A stretch of DNA of 64,000 nt from Cytidiella melzeri (taxonomy: Eukaryota; Basidiomycota; Agaricomycetes; Polyporales; Irpicaceae). The stretch covers positions 216,570-280,569 of the forward strand of contig JABYQR010000015.1 in NCBI GenBank assembly GCA_022592445.1, in the 5' to 3' direction. The position numbers and the translations under genes were made by a program. This document shows, piece by piece, positions 55,138 to 64,000 of this stretch (its first letter is position 1; the number at the start of each line of letters is the position of its first letter). The notes beneath the pieces are model-generated. The model saw only the letters and a program-made list of their open reading frames with translations. It did no database searches and was not told the DNA's origin.

Positions 55138-56492
55138 GTTACAATTCCTGGATAATGAAGAAGGATTGTTCCAGTATGCTCCAGCACATTGATGCCTTTG
55201 CAGATGTAACCTTTTTATCCCCCAAAGTGTGGGAATTTGATGGCATAAAACAGACAGTAACAGTGTCAATAACAAAACAATGAATCCAGCTGATAGCATC
55301 ACACTGGCCTTGTTATCAGCCCTTTATTACTTTGTTTCAGATCACTTTTGCAATCAAAATGCAGTTTTTGATTTTTACAGACTGAATATGGGTACAAACC
55401 CGTACATATAATACACCATTGGATAGCCCTATCTTGTGGCAACATTCTGGTACAAACATCCTGTCAATTGAAGTGGAATTGAGCAAGTTATGGCCAGTCT
55501 ACTGAAAAAAGTCATCCAGACTCAGATTCAAACTCCACTCCTGCTGGCAAATGATGTCAAGTTCTGGTCAGGTACATGTGCAGCAATTTTCAGACATTGC
55601 TTGCTCGCTGAACAAGGAATACAATTGGAAGACATGCCACACATAGTATTGACTCTGAGCAAGGGTACCAGTAACTTGGAAGCTTTCTCAACCCCTACAT
55701 TCTTGGACAATGTAAATTGTTTGGCTACATCAGCAGTGAGTACTGCATCTGATTGTTTTCTAAAGTTTCACAACCATTAGTTGCTCTCTAAGCAGGAGTT
55801 ACAATCAGAACACAGTCTGTGGCAGTTCCAATGGGGGTGATGCAGCTCAGACATCAACTGGACATGGTTGCATCACCATAGAGCACTGCCTTTGATTCTT
55901 CCACACAGTTTCACAGCCACCAGTTGCTCTATAAGCAGGAGTTACAATCAGAACACAGCCTGTGGCAGTTACAATGGGGGTGAGGCAGTGCACACATCAG
56001 CTGGAAGTGGTTTCATCAGCAGCCAGCGCTGCGTTCAAGTGGTCCACAAAGCTTCACAACCACTACTTTCTAACCAGGAGTTATAACTGTGGCAGTTCCA
56101 ATGGGGGTGAGGCAGCTCAGACATCAACATAACATGGTTGCATTGGCAGCAAGCACGGCATTTGAATGGTTCACAAGGTTTCACAACCACTACTCCCTAA
56201 ACAGGAGTCACAATCAAAACACAGTCTGTGGCAATTCCAATAAGGGTGATGCAGCTCAGACATCAACAGGACATGGCTGCATCAGCACCAACCACTGCAT
56301 CAGATTGTTCCACAAAGTTTCACAACCATTAGTTGCTCTCTAAGGAGGAGTTACAGTCAGAACATACCCTGTGGCAGTTCTAGTGGGGCTGATGCAGTTC
56401 AGACATCAACAGGATGTAGTTGCATCACCATAGAGCACTGTATTTGATTGTTCCACACAGTTACACAGCCACTAGTTGCTCTATAAGCAGGA
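55138..56492 (+). mobile_element. Non-autonomous Helentron-like element, 3'-truncated
   Basis: Starts TTACAATTCCTGGATAATG and carries five to six 142-bp units at 55730-56490, then stops where an inverted relative begins. Confidence 0.65.
55730..56490 (+). repeat. 142-bp tandem repeat array, largest in the window
   Basis: Five to six units with the TACAATCAGAACACAG and GCTCTCTAAGCAGGAG cores. Some units are shortened to about 110 bp. Confidence 0.8.
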
Positions 56493-56495
56493 ATC

Positions 56496-57040
56496 AAGTA
56501 GCCTTAGCAAGGCCGGCAAGCAGCAAGTACAATTCCTGAAGATTGAATGAAATATTACTTTTTGAGCCAGATTTGTGAGTAAACTTGGTGCTGGTAGCAG
56601 TCTGAACAAGTAATTTTGGTGGGAATAGCTTCTTCAATGAGTAATGTTTAGTGAGTTGGTGGTTTGTCTTCACTGGAGCACACAATCATTCATGAAAGAA
56701 GAGGGACTGTGCTGTATTGTTTGAAGTGCAACAATGGCTGTGAGCACAGAAATTGAAACAAGTTTGTGGAGTGGAGCATGGAGATAAAGATTGTTTGACA
56801 TGTGTCTGCTTCTTGATCTTGTTGAACTATATTAGATAATCTAGATGAAATTTGGTAAACTGCAGGAGCAGGGTTACAAGGGATTATGTCGTTGATAGCA
56901 AATTGGTTAAATCATATAGCGTGAAATAGTCAATTGCACCTGTGACTTTGTTATCAAAAACAACCTCAGTAAACAACTGTGTTCCTGGTAAGGATCTTAC
57001 CAAGCCATCTGGTCATGAATATTGACTGTGTTACGGGCAT
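56496..57040 (-). mobile_element. 3' part of an inverted Helentron-like element
   Basis: The minus strand matches 17155-17700 of copy 1 and ends CTTCAGGAATTGTACTTGCT, CTTGCCGGCCTTGCTAAGG near 56496. It meets the preceding element head-on. Confidence 0.65.
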
Positions 57041-57041
57041 T

Positions 57042-57770
57042 TACAATTCCTGAAGAATGAAGAAGAATCGTTCCAGTTCGCGCCAGCGCATTGATGCTTT
57101 TTCAGATGTGACCTATTTGTCCCCCAAACTGTGGGAATTTGATGGGGTAATACGTGTGGTAATAAATTTTGTAACAGTGTGGTGTAATGATTTGATGGTG
57201 TTTCATTTGCTTTTTTATTCACTCTACAAATGCGTGTGATGAGCTGACTCTCCCATCAAAAATCTGTTTTTGTATTTTGTATTGAACACATGTACATGAA
57301 TAGACACAAATTTTACATCATCAGATAGTCCTGCCCCTCATCAACACACAGACATAAGAATCTTCTTGGATTAACCCAACATTGGGGACATACAGTCAAT
57401 ATACTGATAAAAGTTGCTCAGACTCCGTTTGAAACCCCGCTGATCTTTTTCTTGCAGGTTATCACATGATTTTTGGCTATCCGGTTTGTACCAATCACAT
57501 AGTTTGCAAGCGGCTGCCACCGCATTGGGCTGATTTCCCCTCTCACTGATGGCAAAACCTGTAATGGTGAGTGGGTGACACTCTGCCAACTTCACCCCAG
57601 AGATATACCTGATTGAGGGAAATCAGAACTTCCAAATGTCCCAACCTTGTGAAATGTGCGTTTGTCATCCACTCTGCAATTTCAAGTACACTTGGCCGGC
57701 TTACAGGCAATCTTCTTGTGTTGCATGTGTGACTCAGTGGTTATTTACTCAGTGGCAATATTGTCTGTTG
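57042..57770 (+). mobile_element. Helentron-like family P2, copy 2
   Basis: TTACAATTCCTGAAGAATGAAG start and an interior matching 24006-24770, including TTGCAGGTTATCACATGATT and TTGGCTATCCGGTTTGTACC. Confidence 0.6.
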
Positions 57771-58160
57771 GCTAGATACGCTTCTCTTTCCCTGTACATG
57801 TAGTCGTGTACCTTGACTATTGGGCGATAGCACAGACTCGGATGAGGATTTGTACCATGAGTGATCTGTCTGCAAATTGCAATCATCAGTGCAAGGTCTT
57901 GCGTAACGTGAGGGTTCACGAGCACTCACAATACCAGAACACAGTCCTGAGTTGCAAATTGTAGGACAACAGGGCGAGGACGTGAGTGCTGAAGGCCAAT
58001 GTGGACTGCGCACACCGGCTCCCACGACCAACACGTTGTGGAGAATCAAATGACTGGTGCTGCAGGCAAAAATCTTACAACTAGTAGAGCGGCAAGTCGG
58101 GTTGGACACGCAGAGCACATGAATTTTCAAGAAAAATGTTGGCGTACAGTACAGAATTAT
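57771..58160. other. No recognised gene
   Basis: A minus-strand open stretch reaching 58130 has no recognisable motif and may be chance. It is the 3' flank of ALG12. Confidence 0.35.
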
Positions 58161-58162
58161 TG

Positions 58163-58905
58163 GATCACCACCCTCTCCTCTCCAGCACGGCCAACTTGTC
58201 GCCTTCTACATACTCGAGTACCCACCACGGCTTCATTGGTTCCAGCTTCAATGCACCTACATTGAATTTCCACTTCTCAAATGCAGGTATCACCGCCATC
58301 ATCACCCAAGAACTCTTCGGGAAGCCAGTCGCCTCCCACGCATTCATCCTGATGCCGTCCTGAATCTCGACAATAGCGTGCGTGATTGAGCGGTCAGTAG
58401 TGATGGATGTTGGAGAGACGTCCTCTGTTTTGTTGTACACCCAGTTGTAAGCAAGGGGAGGTGGGCGGACGCCGAGGTCAGGGAAGTACGGTGGTGTGTG
58501 GGTTTGTTGGAAAAGCGAGGCGCCGGTTTGAGCGGTGAGGTTGGATATGTGAACCTGCACTACGCATGGGCATTGATGCTCAGAACGAAACAAAAGAGAG
58601 AGAGATAAAATGCTCACCGGCTTGTCTATCGGCGTACATCTCATTGAAACGCGCGAGCGCTTTGCCTCCTGGGTAGTTGTTGATTGACGAGACGGAGAAT
58701 ATAACCGTAAGTAGACAATTGAGCACGAGACAGCCTGCGACAAGGGGAAGTGCAAGACGGCCAAACAGGCTGCTCTTCCTTCAGGAGATCCTACCAATGC
58801 AAATACGTTAAAGCCAAATACGGGGTAAGGGGTACTCGTACATCCATGTAGCACCGCAAGCAGCAGCAGCGTTGAATATCTATATCCTCATTGTTGGCTC
58901 ACCTC
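58163..58905 (-). pseudogene. ALG12: ALG12 (dolichyl-P-Man alpha-1,6-mannosyltransferase), C-terminal part
   Basis: The minus strand reads FNAAAACGATWMYE, a disturbed piece, then SLFGRLALPLVAGCLVLNCL, INNYPGGKALARFNEMYADR, an intron 58555-58617 (GTGAGC...GTGCAG), then VHISNLTAQTGASLFQQTHT, WVYNKTEDVSP and a final stretch ending LAVLERRGW and stop. NYPGG plus VHIS..AAQTG-type motifs are characteristic of the C-terminus of ALG12, which adds the eighth mannose to the lipid-linked glycan in the ER. The upstream two-thirds is absent; at about 58905 the gene meets an inverted repeat. A stop in the piece 58790-58850 may be a lesion or an unrecognised intron. Confidence 0.7.
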
Positions 58906-58932
58906 ATTGACTTCGGAGCGCGCGTAATCACA

Positions 58933-58994
58933 CTTACGTCCTCTTTCAAACAAGACGCGCAGAAACGCGTGTCTTGTTCCAAAGAGGACGTAAG
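58933..58994. repeat. 28-bp inverted repeat with 5-bp loop
   Basis: CTTACGTCCTCTTT..AACAAGAC pairs with GTCTTGTT..AAAGAGGACGTAAG around the loop AGAAA, with few mismatches. It sits where ALG12 sequence is lost. Confidence 0.8.
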
Positions 58995-59041
58995 CTCTTG
59001 CCTGTCAGCACCGAGTTACGCTTTGTGGCGCATGAGGACAG
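58974..59041 (+). repeat. 68-bp dispersed segment shared with 34171-34238
   Basis: Includes the right arm of the hairpin and GTTACGCTTTGTGGCGCATG. Confidence 0.7.
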
Positions 59042-59451
59042 AAACATCATTGCAGAGCCAATAGCCCGTGAATTTTGCCGGTCAAATGTGTTAGGGAAGT
59101 GGATTCGCACGATAAGGAGTTGAATGTCGGCGAAAGTCGATATCGAGCGAATATCGCGGGGCGGGTGTTAAAATGACCTCGTTCGACTCGGAGCGTGAAA
59201 TTTGCGCGCGACAAGGGGTATTTTCAACAACATGCTGAGTTCTCAGTCCTAGCAGGTGATGGGCTCAGGGGTGTTGGCACTGTTAGACGAGGAGGAGAGG
59301 GAAGAAGATGAGTGATTAGAGAAAGGAAGGGGGAAAACAGGTGTCGGGTGAGATTTGGACTTTAGAAACCAAAGACGGTAGTGCGGTGTGTGGATTTATG
59401 ATGTGTTTGCCAGAGTCAAGGTTGTTGTTTGAAAGTTACGAGTGTAGGGGA
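59042..59451. other. No gene seen
   Basis: CpG-containing anonymous sequence, purine-rich after 59290. Confidence 0.4.
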
Positions 59452-59948
59452 TGACTAGGAGAGTCAACTAACTCTGGGAGTAAGTGTCTTGTTATTTCTC
59501 TGCTCTCTAGGAGCTGTATATATACATGTCTGTAACTAGATTACTAATGCTACAGTAATGTCATATGAGTAAGGATTGGTAAGGATTGGTAATCCTATGA
59601 GTAATGATTGGTAATGCACAGTCCTGCTTGCTAATACTACTGAATAGAGAATGTAAGCAATGACTGAGCATCCTACATAACTGAATGGTGCTGACTGAGC
59701 CTTTAGTAAGCTCAATACATTTGGTATATGAAATATGAGTCATGCAGAAGCCTCATGGTACTTCTGCTATTCAGTCATGGAAACTACTGGAACACGATGC
59801 CATATGGTACAAGTATCGCATCGTGTGTGACCATAAGGATGGTGGAATCACATGCTATGTTCTATCTGATCTTATCTATCTACATATCTATCCTATATTG
59901 TCCATAGATCTGATGTCCGATAATCAGCGATACAATCTCGCTTTGACA
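59452..59948 (-). repeat. Copia 3' LTR (approximate)
   Basis: On the minus strand it begins TGTCAAAGCGAG directly after the purine tract and contains a TATA box (TATATATACAGC complement near 59518). It probably ends with CTCTCCTAGTCA at 59452. The far boundary is inferred because the partner LTR is outside the window. Confidence 0.6.
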
Positions 59949-60005
59949 CTCCCACTTGATGCCAACATCATTTTGCTTTGAGCTACTTTGAATGACAGCA
60001 TCTCG

Positions 60006-61835
60006 TTAGGGTGCAGTGAAGTTCACTAGTCCAAGACTCCCACTGAATTTAGACTGTTTCTGAAATGCCAATGACTTGGTCATAATATCAGCAACTTGGT
60101 CTTCAGTTGGGATGGCATAGAGTTCTGCCTTTTTGTCTTCATTTATGAACTCGCGAACATAGTGGTAATGAATGTCAATGTGCTTTGAACGAGCTTCAAT
60201 CTTTGGATTCTTTGTGAAGAAGATGGCACCGTGGTTGTTGCAATAGATCGTAGTGGGACCTCTTGGTGACATATCCAATTCCGTAAGCATAGTACGTATC
60301 CAAGCACACTGCCTCGCTGTGTCGCATAATGCCATGTACTCTGCTTCCATTGAAGAGAGTGCTACGGTCTTCTGTTTCCTCGAGACCCATGACACTGCGC
60401 CTTTGGCCATAAGGAATGCATAGCCAGTAGTGGAGTGTCTGTCGTCTTTGTTCTCAGCCCAGTCTGCGTCTGAGTACCCAACTAGTCCAGATTGGCTGCG
60501 TCCATCATACTTGATAGCATATGACTGAGTACCAAGTAGATAACGGAGTATGTACTTTGCAGCATTCATATGGATCTGAGTGGGATTTGACATATACTGA
60601 GAAAGACGTATGACAGCATATGAAATGTTGGGACGAGTACCAATCATAACATATATGAGTGTACCAATCAAGGCTTGATACGAACTCCTAAGCTCATGTT
60701 CTGCTGTATAGTCGGAATCTGCTTTACGAAGTTCTAGTCCAGATGGTAAAGGTGTACGGGCAGGATTAGCATTGATCATTTGAAAACGTTTAAGAGCATA
60801 TTCAATGTACGACCCTTGAGAAAGGTAGAGTGTACGCTCTTTACGATTTCTATGCACTTGCATGCCTAGGATTAGCTTTGCTTCTCCTAAGTCACGCATC
60901 TCATATTGATTCATAAGATTTGTTTTGAGTGCTTTGATCCCAGCTTTATCGTTGCCAATAGGAAATATATCATCAACATAGAGGATAAGCATCAAAGTCC
61001 CCCCTTGTTGGTGATATATGTATACACCAGCATCGGACTCAATACGTTCAAAGCCTAAAGCTACAAGCGTATTGTGTATTTTGATATTCCAAGTTTGTGA
61101 AGCTTGTTTGAGACCATAAATGGCTTTCTTAAGCAAACAAACATGGTTCTCTTTTCCCTTCTCTACGAAACCTTCTGGTTGTTCCATATAGATTTCCTCA
61201 TCCAGTTCGCCGTACAGGAATGCTGTTTTTACATCCAGTGCCTCGATTTCCCAATTCTCAAGTGCAGCTATAGCTAGTAGCGTGCGGATGGACTCAAAAC
61301 GTGCGACTGGTGAGAAGGTTTCTTGATAATCGATTCCTTCAAATTGCGTGAAGCCTTTTGCTACAAGACGTGCTTTGTAACGACCGTCGGATTTGACTGC
61401 AAAGACCCATTTGCATTTGACTATTTTTCGTGAAGAGTCTGGTCGTTTAACAAGCTTCCAAGTGCCATTCTTCATTTGAGAGGCAATTTCGTCTTGTGCA
61501 GCAGCGTACCATAAATCTCTATTGTCACTTTTCATTGCTTGTTTCCAAGTCTGAGGAAATTCGTTCATTGCGAACGCCGTGACATATGAAGACAATATAT
61601 GTTCTACAGATTCAGATTGACCCTCCGATTGACTCGGTAGATCAGATGGGAGATCAATGTTCAATTCCTCCGGTGTCGAAGGTGATCTAGAAGATCCAGG
61701 TACTGGATTAGACGCTGTACGTCTTACTGGTCCAGGTACTGCTGGCTTCGTTGATTCTCTCCATTTAGCCGTTTGCTCCTTTTGTCGCTTTTCAACACCC
61801 TTATCGCGTGCAACTGCCTGTTCATTACGCTTCAC
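60006..61835 (-). CDS. Copia reverse transcriptase and RNase H
   Basis: A 609-codon open frame. RT motifs include WKLVKRPDSSRKIVKCKWVF, KARLVAKGFTQFEGIDYQET, LDVKTAFLYGELDEEIYMEQ, GLKQASQTWN and the catalytic LYVDD (about 60969-60980). RNase H has GYSDADWAEN, SSMEAEYMALCDTARQ and SKHIDIHYHYVRE. All expected acidic residues are present. It ends at 60006, about 60 bp before the LTR. It is part of a polyprotein, so the first Met at 61835 is not a true start; the upstream region is broken, so this product would not be made in normal form. Confidence 0.88.
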   Translation of the reverse strand: MKRNEQAVARDKGVEKRQKEQTAKWRESTKPAVPGPVRRTASNPVPGSSRSPSTPEELNIDLPSDLPSQSEGQSESVEHILSSYVTAFAMNEFPQTWKQAMKSDNRDLWYAAAQDEIASQMKNGTWKLVKRPDSSRKIVKCKWVFAVKSDGRYKARLVAKGFTQFEGIDYQETFSPVARFESIRTLLAIAALENWEIEALDVKTAFLYGELDEEIYMEQPEGFVEKGKENHVCLLKKAIYGLKQASQTWNIKIHNTLVALGFERIESDAGVYIYHQQGGTLMLILYVDDIFPIGNDKAGIKALKTNLMNQYEMRDLGEAKLILGMQVHRNRKERTLYLSQGSYIEYALKRFQMINANPARTPLPSGLELRKADSDYTAEHELRSSYQALIGTLIYVMIGTRPNISYAVIRLSQYMSNPTQIHMNAAKYILRYLLGTQSYAIKYDGRSQSGLVGYSDADWAENKDDRHSTTGYAFLMAKGAVSWVSRKQKTVALSSMEAEYMALCDTARQCAWIRTMLTELDMSPRGPTTIYCNNHGAIFFTKNPKIEARSKHIDIHYHYVREFINEDKKAELYAIPTEDQVADIMTKSLAFQKQSKFSGSLGLVNFTAP

Positions 61836-61848
61836 TTCGTTGACTGGA

Positions 61849-63291
61849 TTAAGCCAAGCGAAGGATTCTTTCCAGCAGTTGATCTCTTTGGTCGAGACGG
61901 TGGTGGCTGCTGTACTGGTTGACGTGCGTTTGAACGTGAAGACTGAGGCAGTGTTTGCTGCGGTCTACTGACTGGTGTGCCGCGGGTATTACGACTGGGT
62001 GCTCTCGGCTGAGGTACAGGCTGCTGAGGAGGATTCTGCGGTTCTTGTTGTCTTGGATGATTATCATCTCTATCATCAAGCTCATTGTGACCAGCATCAT
62101 CGTCCTCATCAACAAAAGGTAAATCGATATCATGTAGAGGTTGTGGATTATTGTCGGATTGGGGTTGTTTGGAAAGAGAAGTATCAAGATGGTACGATAT
62201 GGGAAAGTATTCTCGTCAAATTTTACGTCGGTCGCTAAGACTATCCGTTGTTTATCCCAGAACCGGTAACCCTTAAGACCAGGTTCATATCCAACAATAT
62301 CATAGGAGCTGCCTTGGCAGACAGCTTGTTCTGACGACGTTCCTTGTGTATAAAACGTATGCCGACATCCAAATACCGAAGGCGAGAAATATCAGGTTTT
62401 TCACCCAAAAATTTCTCAATAGGTGTGTGCCAATTAAGACGCTGACTTGGTAGGCGGTTATAAACGTATACGGCAGCCTCGCATGACAACTTTAAAAGCC
62501 GTTAGAAAGACCAGCGTGGTGACGCATGGCTTCTGCTTTATAAACAATTGTCTGCTGCCATCGTTCGCTCTACCATTCTGCTGATGTGAATAAGGCGTGG
62601 ATGTCTGACGTTCTATACCATACTGATGTAGGTATTTAGTGAACTCATCATTCAAGAACTCTGTACCCTATCACTGTGAAACTTCTTCATTTTTGACCAG
62701 TCTGGTTTTCCGCCCATGTTTTCCATCTCTTAAACTCGGATAATGCTTGGTTTTTATGCTTGAGGTAACATTGTTCCCCCATACCAGTAGCATCGTCTAA
62801 GAGAGTCATGGCGTACTTATAACCATCAATCGAAAGCGAAGGAAATTCAACTAAGTCCGAGTGAACCAGTTCTAGTGGCTCCTTGGCTCGTGATAAAGAG
62901 GGTGGTTTTGGAAGTTGCTTTCCTCGACCAAGTTCACATCCGTGGCATGGAGCAGTTGAGGACGAACAGAGATACGCTCAGGTAATCCCTTAGTCCCTTT
63001 GTGAAGATTCTCAACAATGCGCTTCCACGGATGTCCTAGCCTATTATGCCACAACAGATAATTATCAGAGGTCTTTATGGCTGCTACTGTCTCTTGTCGT
63101 TTTACTATGCGCGCATTTATGTGGTACATGCCTGCGTCGTCACAGTTTCCATACAGGAAATCTTTGCCCTTGTGTTGTATAGTCCAGCCTTTCGCTGTGA
63201 TTTGACTTGTATAGCCATTGGCCAAAGCCTTACAAGGTGCAAAGAATCGAGTAACTGCGTCTGGGATATAGAACGTTCTGAAGGGTGGCAC
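61849..63291 (-). pseudogene. Copia integrase region, multiply frameshifted
   Basis: 63291-62872 carries GAG-pre-integrase LLWHNRLGHPWKRIVENLHK. 62700-62870 has the core in shifted frames. 62655-62458 reads NDEFTKYLHQYGIERQ and SHQQNGRA, after which a one-base deletion (AGAGCGAACGATGG where one more G is expected) removes the catalytic Glu codon and shifts the frame. 62489-62241 resumes with AAVYVYNRLPSQRLNWHTPI. Inactive integrase. Confidence 0.8.
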
Positions 63292-64000
63292 GGCTTACTA
63301 CACCATTTTTGAGCGTTGAGTCAATAATCACAGTCCCCCTTCCCAATATCTGAAGTGACATTTTCCTTCCTGCAACCGAACAGAATCCGGGTTTTACTGC
63401 AGCGGAATATTGTACAAAGTCAGAATATTGGTTAGTGATATGGCTACTCGCGCCACTGTCAATAAGCCATTGGACAGTATCACGCTCGTGCGAGGAATAG
63501 AGTGAACCAGTGATCATTTCGAAAGACTCAGTCTCGAATACAGGCATAGTTTCTACGTTAACACTTTGAACTCGTGCTTTTCCTTTTCCCTTCTGATCCT
63601 TTTTCCCATTCTTGTTGTCCTGTTTCTTCTTGTTCTGCTGCTGATTGTTCTGCGCTCCAGACGACTTGTTCTTCCGAGTATTGTTATTGGACGGTTTAGT
63701 GTCCCAGTGTTCCTCGGTAGAGTGATTGGTCTTGCCACATCTGTCACACCTCTTTGAACCTTTATTGAATCGCTTGACTTGAGTTATCCTTGAAGCAGAG
63801 GTGCCTACTTCGTTAGAAAGACGCCTAGTTTCCTCGGCTTCAATCTTAGGAATGATGTTACTCAAGGTCAAGTTCTTCAGGTCATCGATAGTGCTGATGT
63901 ATGCGGATAAAGCAAGATCATATGAAGGAGGAAGTTTTCCCAGCAACAGGAAAGCCTTCATTTTGTCGTCAAGAGTGAGACCAGCAGTAGCGACATCTTT
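63230..64000 (-). pseudogene. Copia Gag C-terminus and protease
   Basis: Open from the window edge through 63961. It contains PPSYDLALSAYISTID, a zinc knuckle CDRCGKTNHSTEEHW in which the last Cys is replaced by His, a Lys/Asn/Gln-rich linker, and the aspartic protease motif WLIDSGASSHIT. The frame is lost near 63280, where the following GAG-pre-integrase continues one frame over. Confidence 0.8.

Larger units (their letters stand above)
59452..64000 (-). mobile_element. Ty1/copia element, 5' end beyond the window
   Basis: The minus-strand order is gag, protease, integrase, reverse transcriptase, RNase H, then a purine tract (AGTGGGAGTG) and the 3' LTR. Coding is interrupted by several frame changes in the integrase region, while the RT-RNase H frame is open. 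The 5' LTR lies to the right of the window. Confidence 0.9.

Overview
The window looks like a transposon-dense stretch of a basidiomycete nuclear genome, most likely an agaricomycete and possibly Rhizoctonia/Cantharellales-like. The clues are short GT-AG introns of about 50-70 bp, a DUF6533-type membrane gene, a TET/JBP-type dioxygenase, a Rom2-like CNH fragment, chromodomain Ty3/gypsy elements, Ty1/copia elements and a Helitron. Family names come from motifs read in the translations; no database search was possible. No bacterial genes, rRNA, tRNA or CRISPR array was found.

Layout. 1-2.9 kb: 3' part of a Ty3/gypsy chromovirus with its 3' LTR. 3.1-5.7 kb: a broken host-like gene carrying a 1.9-kb Mutator-like (MULE-like) insertion with 9-bp target-site duplications (TSDs). 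6.15-8.0 kb and 29.1-30.9 kb: two copies of a GC-rich 1.85-kb LTR-like element that carries a TATA box and a conserved 175-aa ORF. 8-14 kb: the most host-like block, with an ABCD (peroxisomal ABC transporter) pseudogene containing a 98-bp miniature insertion, and a DUF6533 gene. 14-24.8 kb: an inverted Helitron scrap, tandem repeats, non-autonomous Helitron/Helentron-like elements, a CNH pseudogene, an intact secreted-protein gene and nested LTRs. 24.9-28.4 kb: a decayed multi-exon gene of unknown function. 32.3-36.1 kb: another Helentron-like element, tandem repeats and an LTR with a heat-shock element. 37.7-44.1 kb: a TET/JBP-type gene and a multi-exon gene split by a copia element that has lost RT and RNase H. 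44.1-46.5 kb: gag and 5' LTR of a gypsy element. 46.5-54.2 kb: a near full-length but dead Helitron interrupted by two solo LTRs. 54.2-57.8 kb: more Helentron-like repeats. 58.2-58.9 kb: a truncated ALG12 gene. 59.5-64 kb: a frameshifted copia element running off the right edge.

Functionally this is mostly a graveyard with nested insertions. Solo LTRs sit inside the Helitron, an LTR sits inside another LTR-like promoter, and copia sits inside a host-like gene. The best candidates for a second look are: (1) a chromodomain fused to the Helitron Rep protein; (2) leader introns in several LTR families, each bordered by a direct repeat of the exon end; (3) arrays of ATTGTT (HMG-box-like) sites in LTR promoters; (4) the conserved ORF inside the 1.85-kb LTR-like element; (5) tandem-repeat-bearing non-autonomous elements sharing the Helitron 3' terminus; (6) the TET/JBP-like enzyme. 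Many ORFs are broken, so most functional statements describe ancestry rather than present activity.
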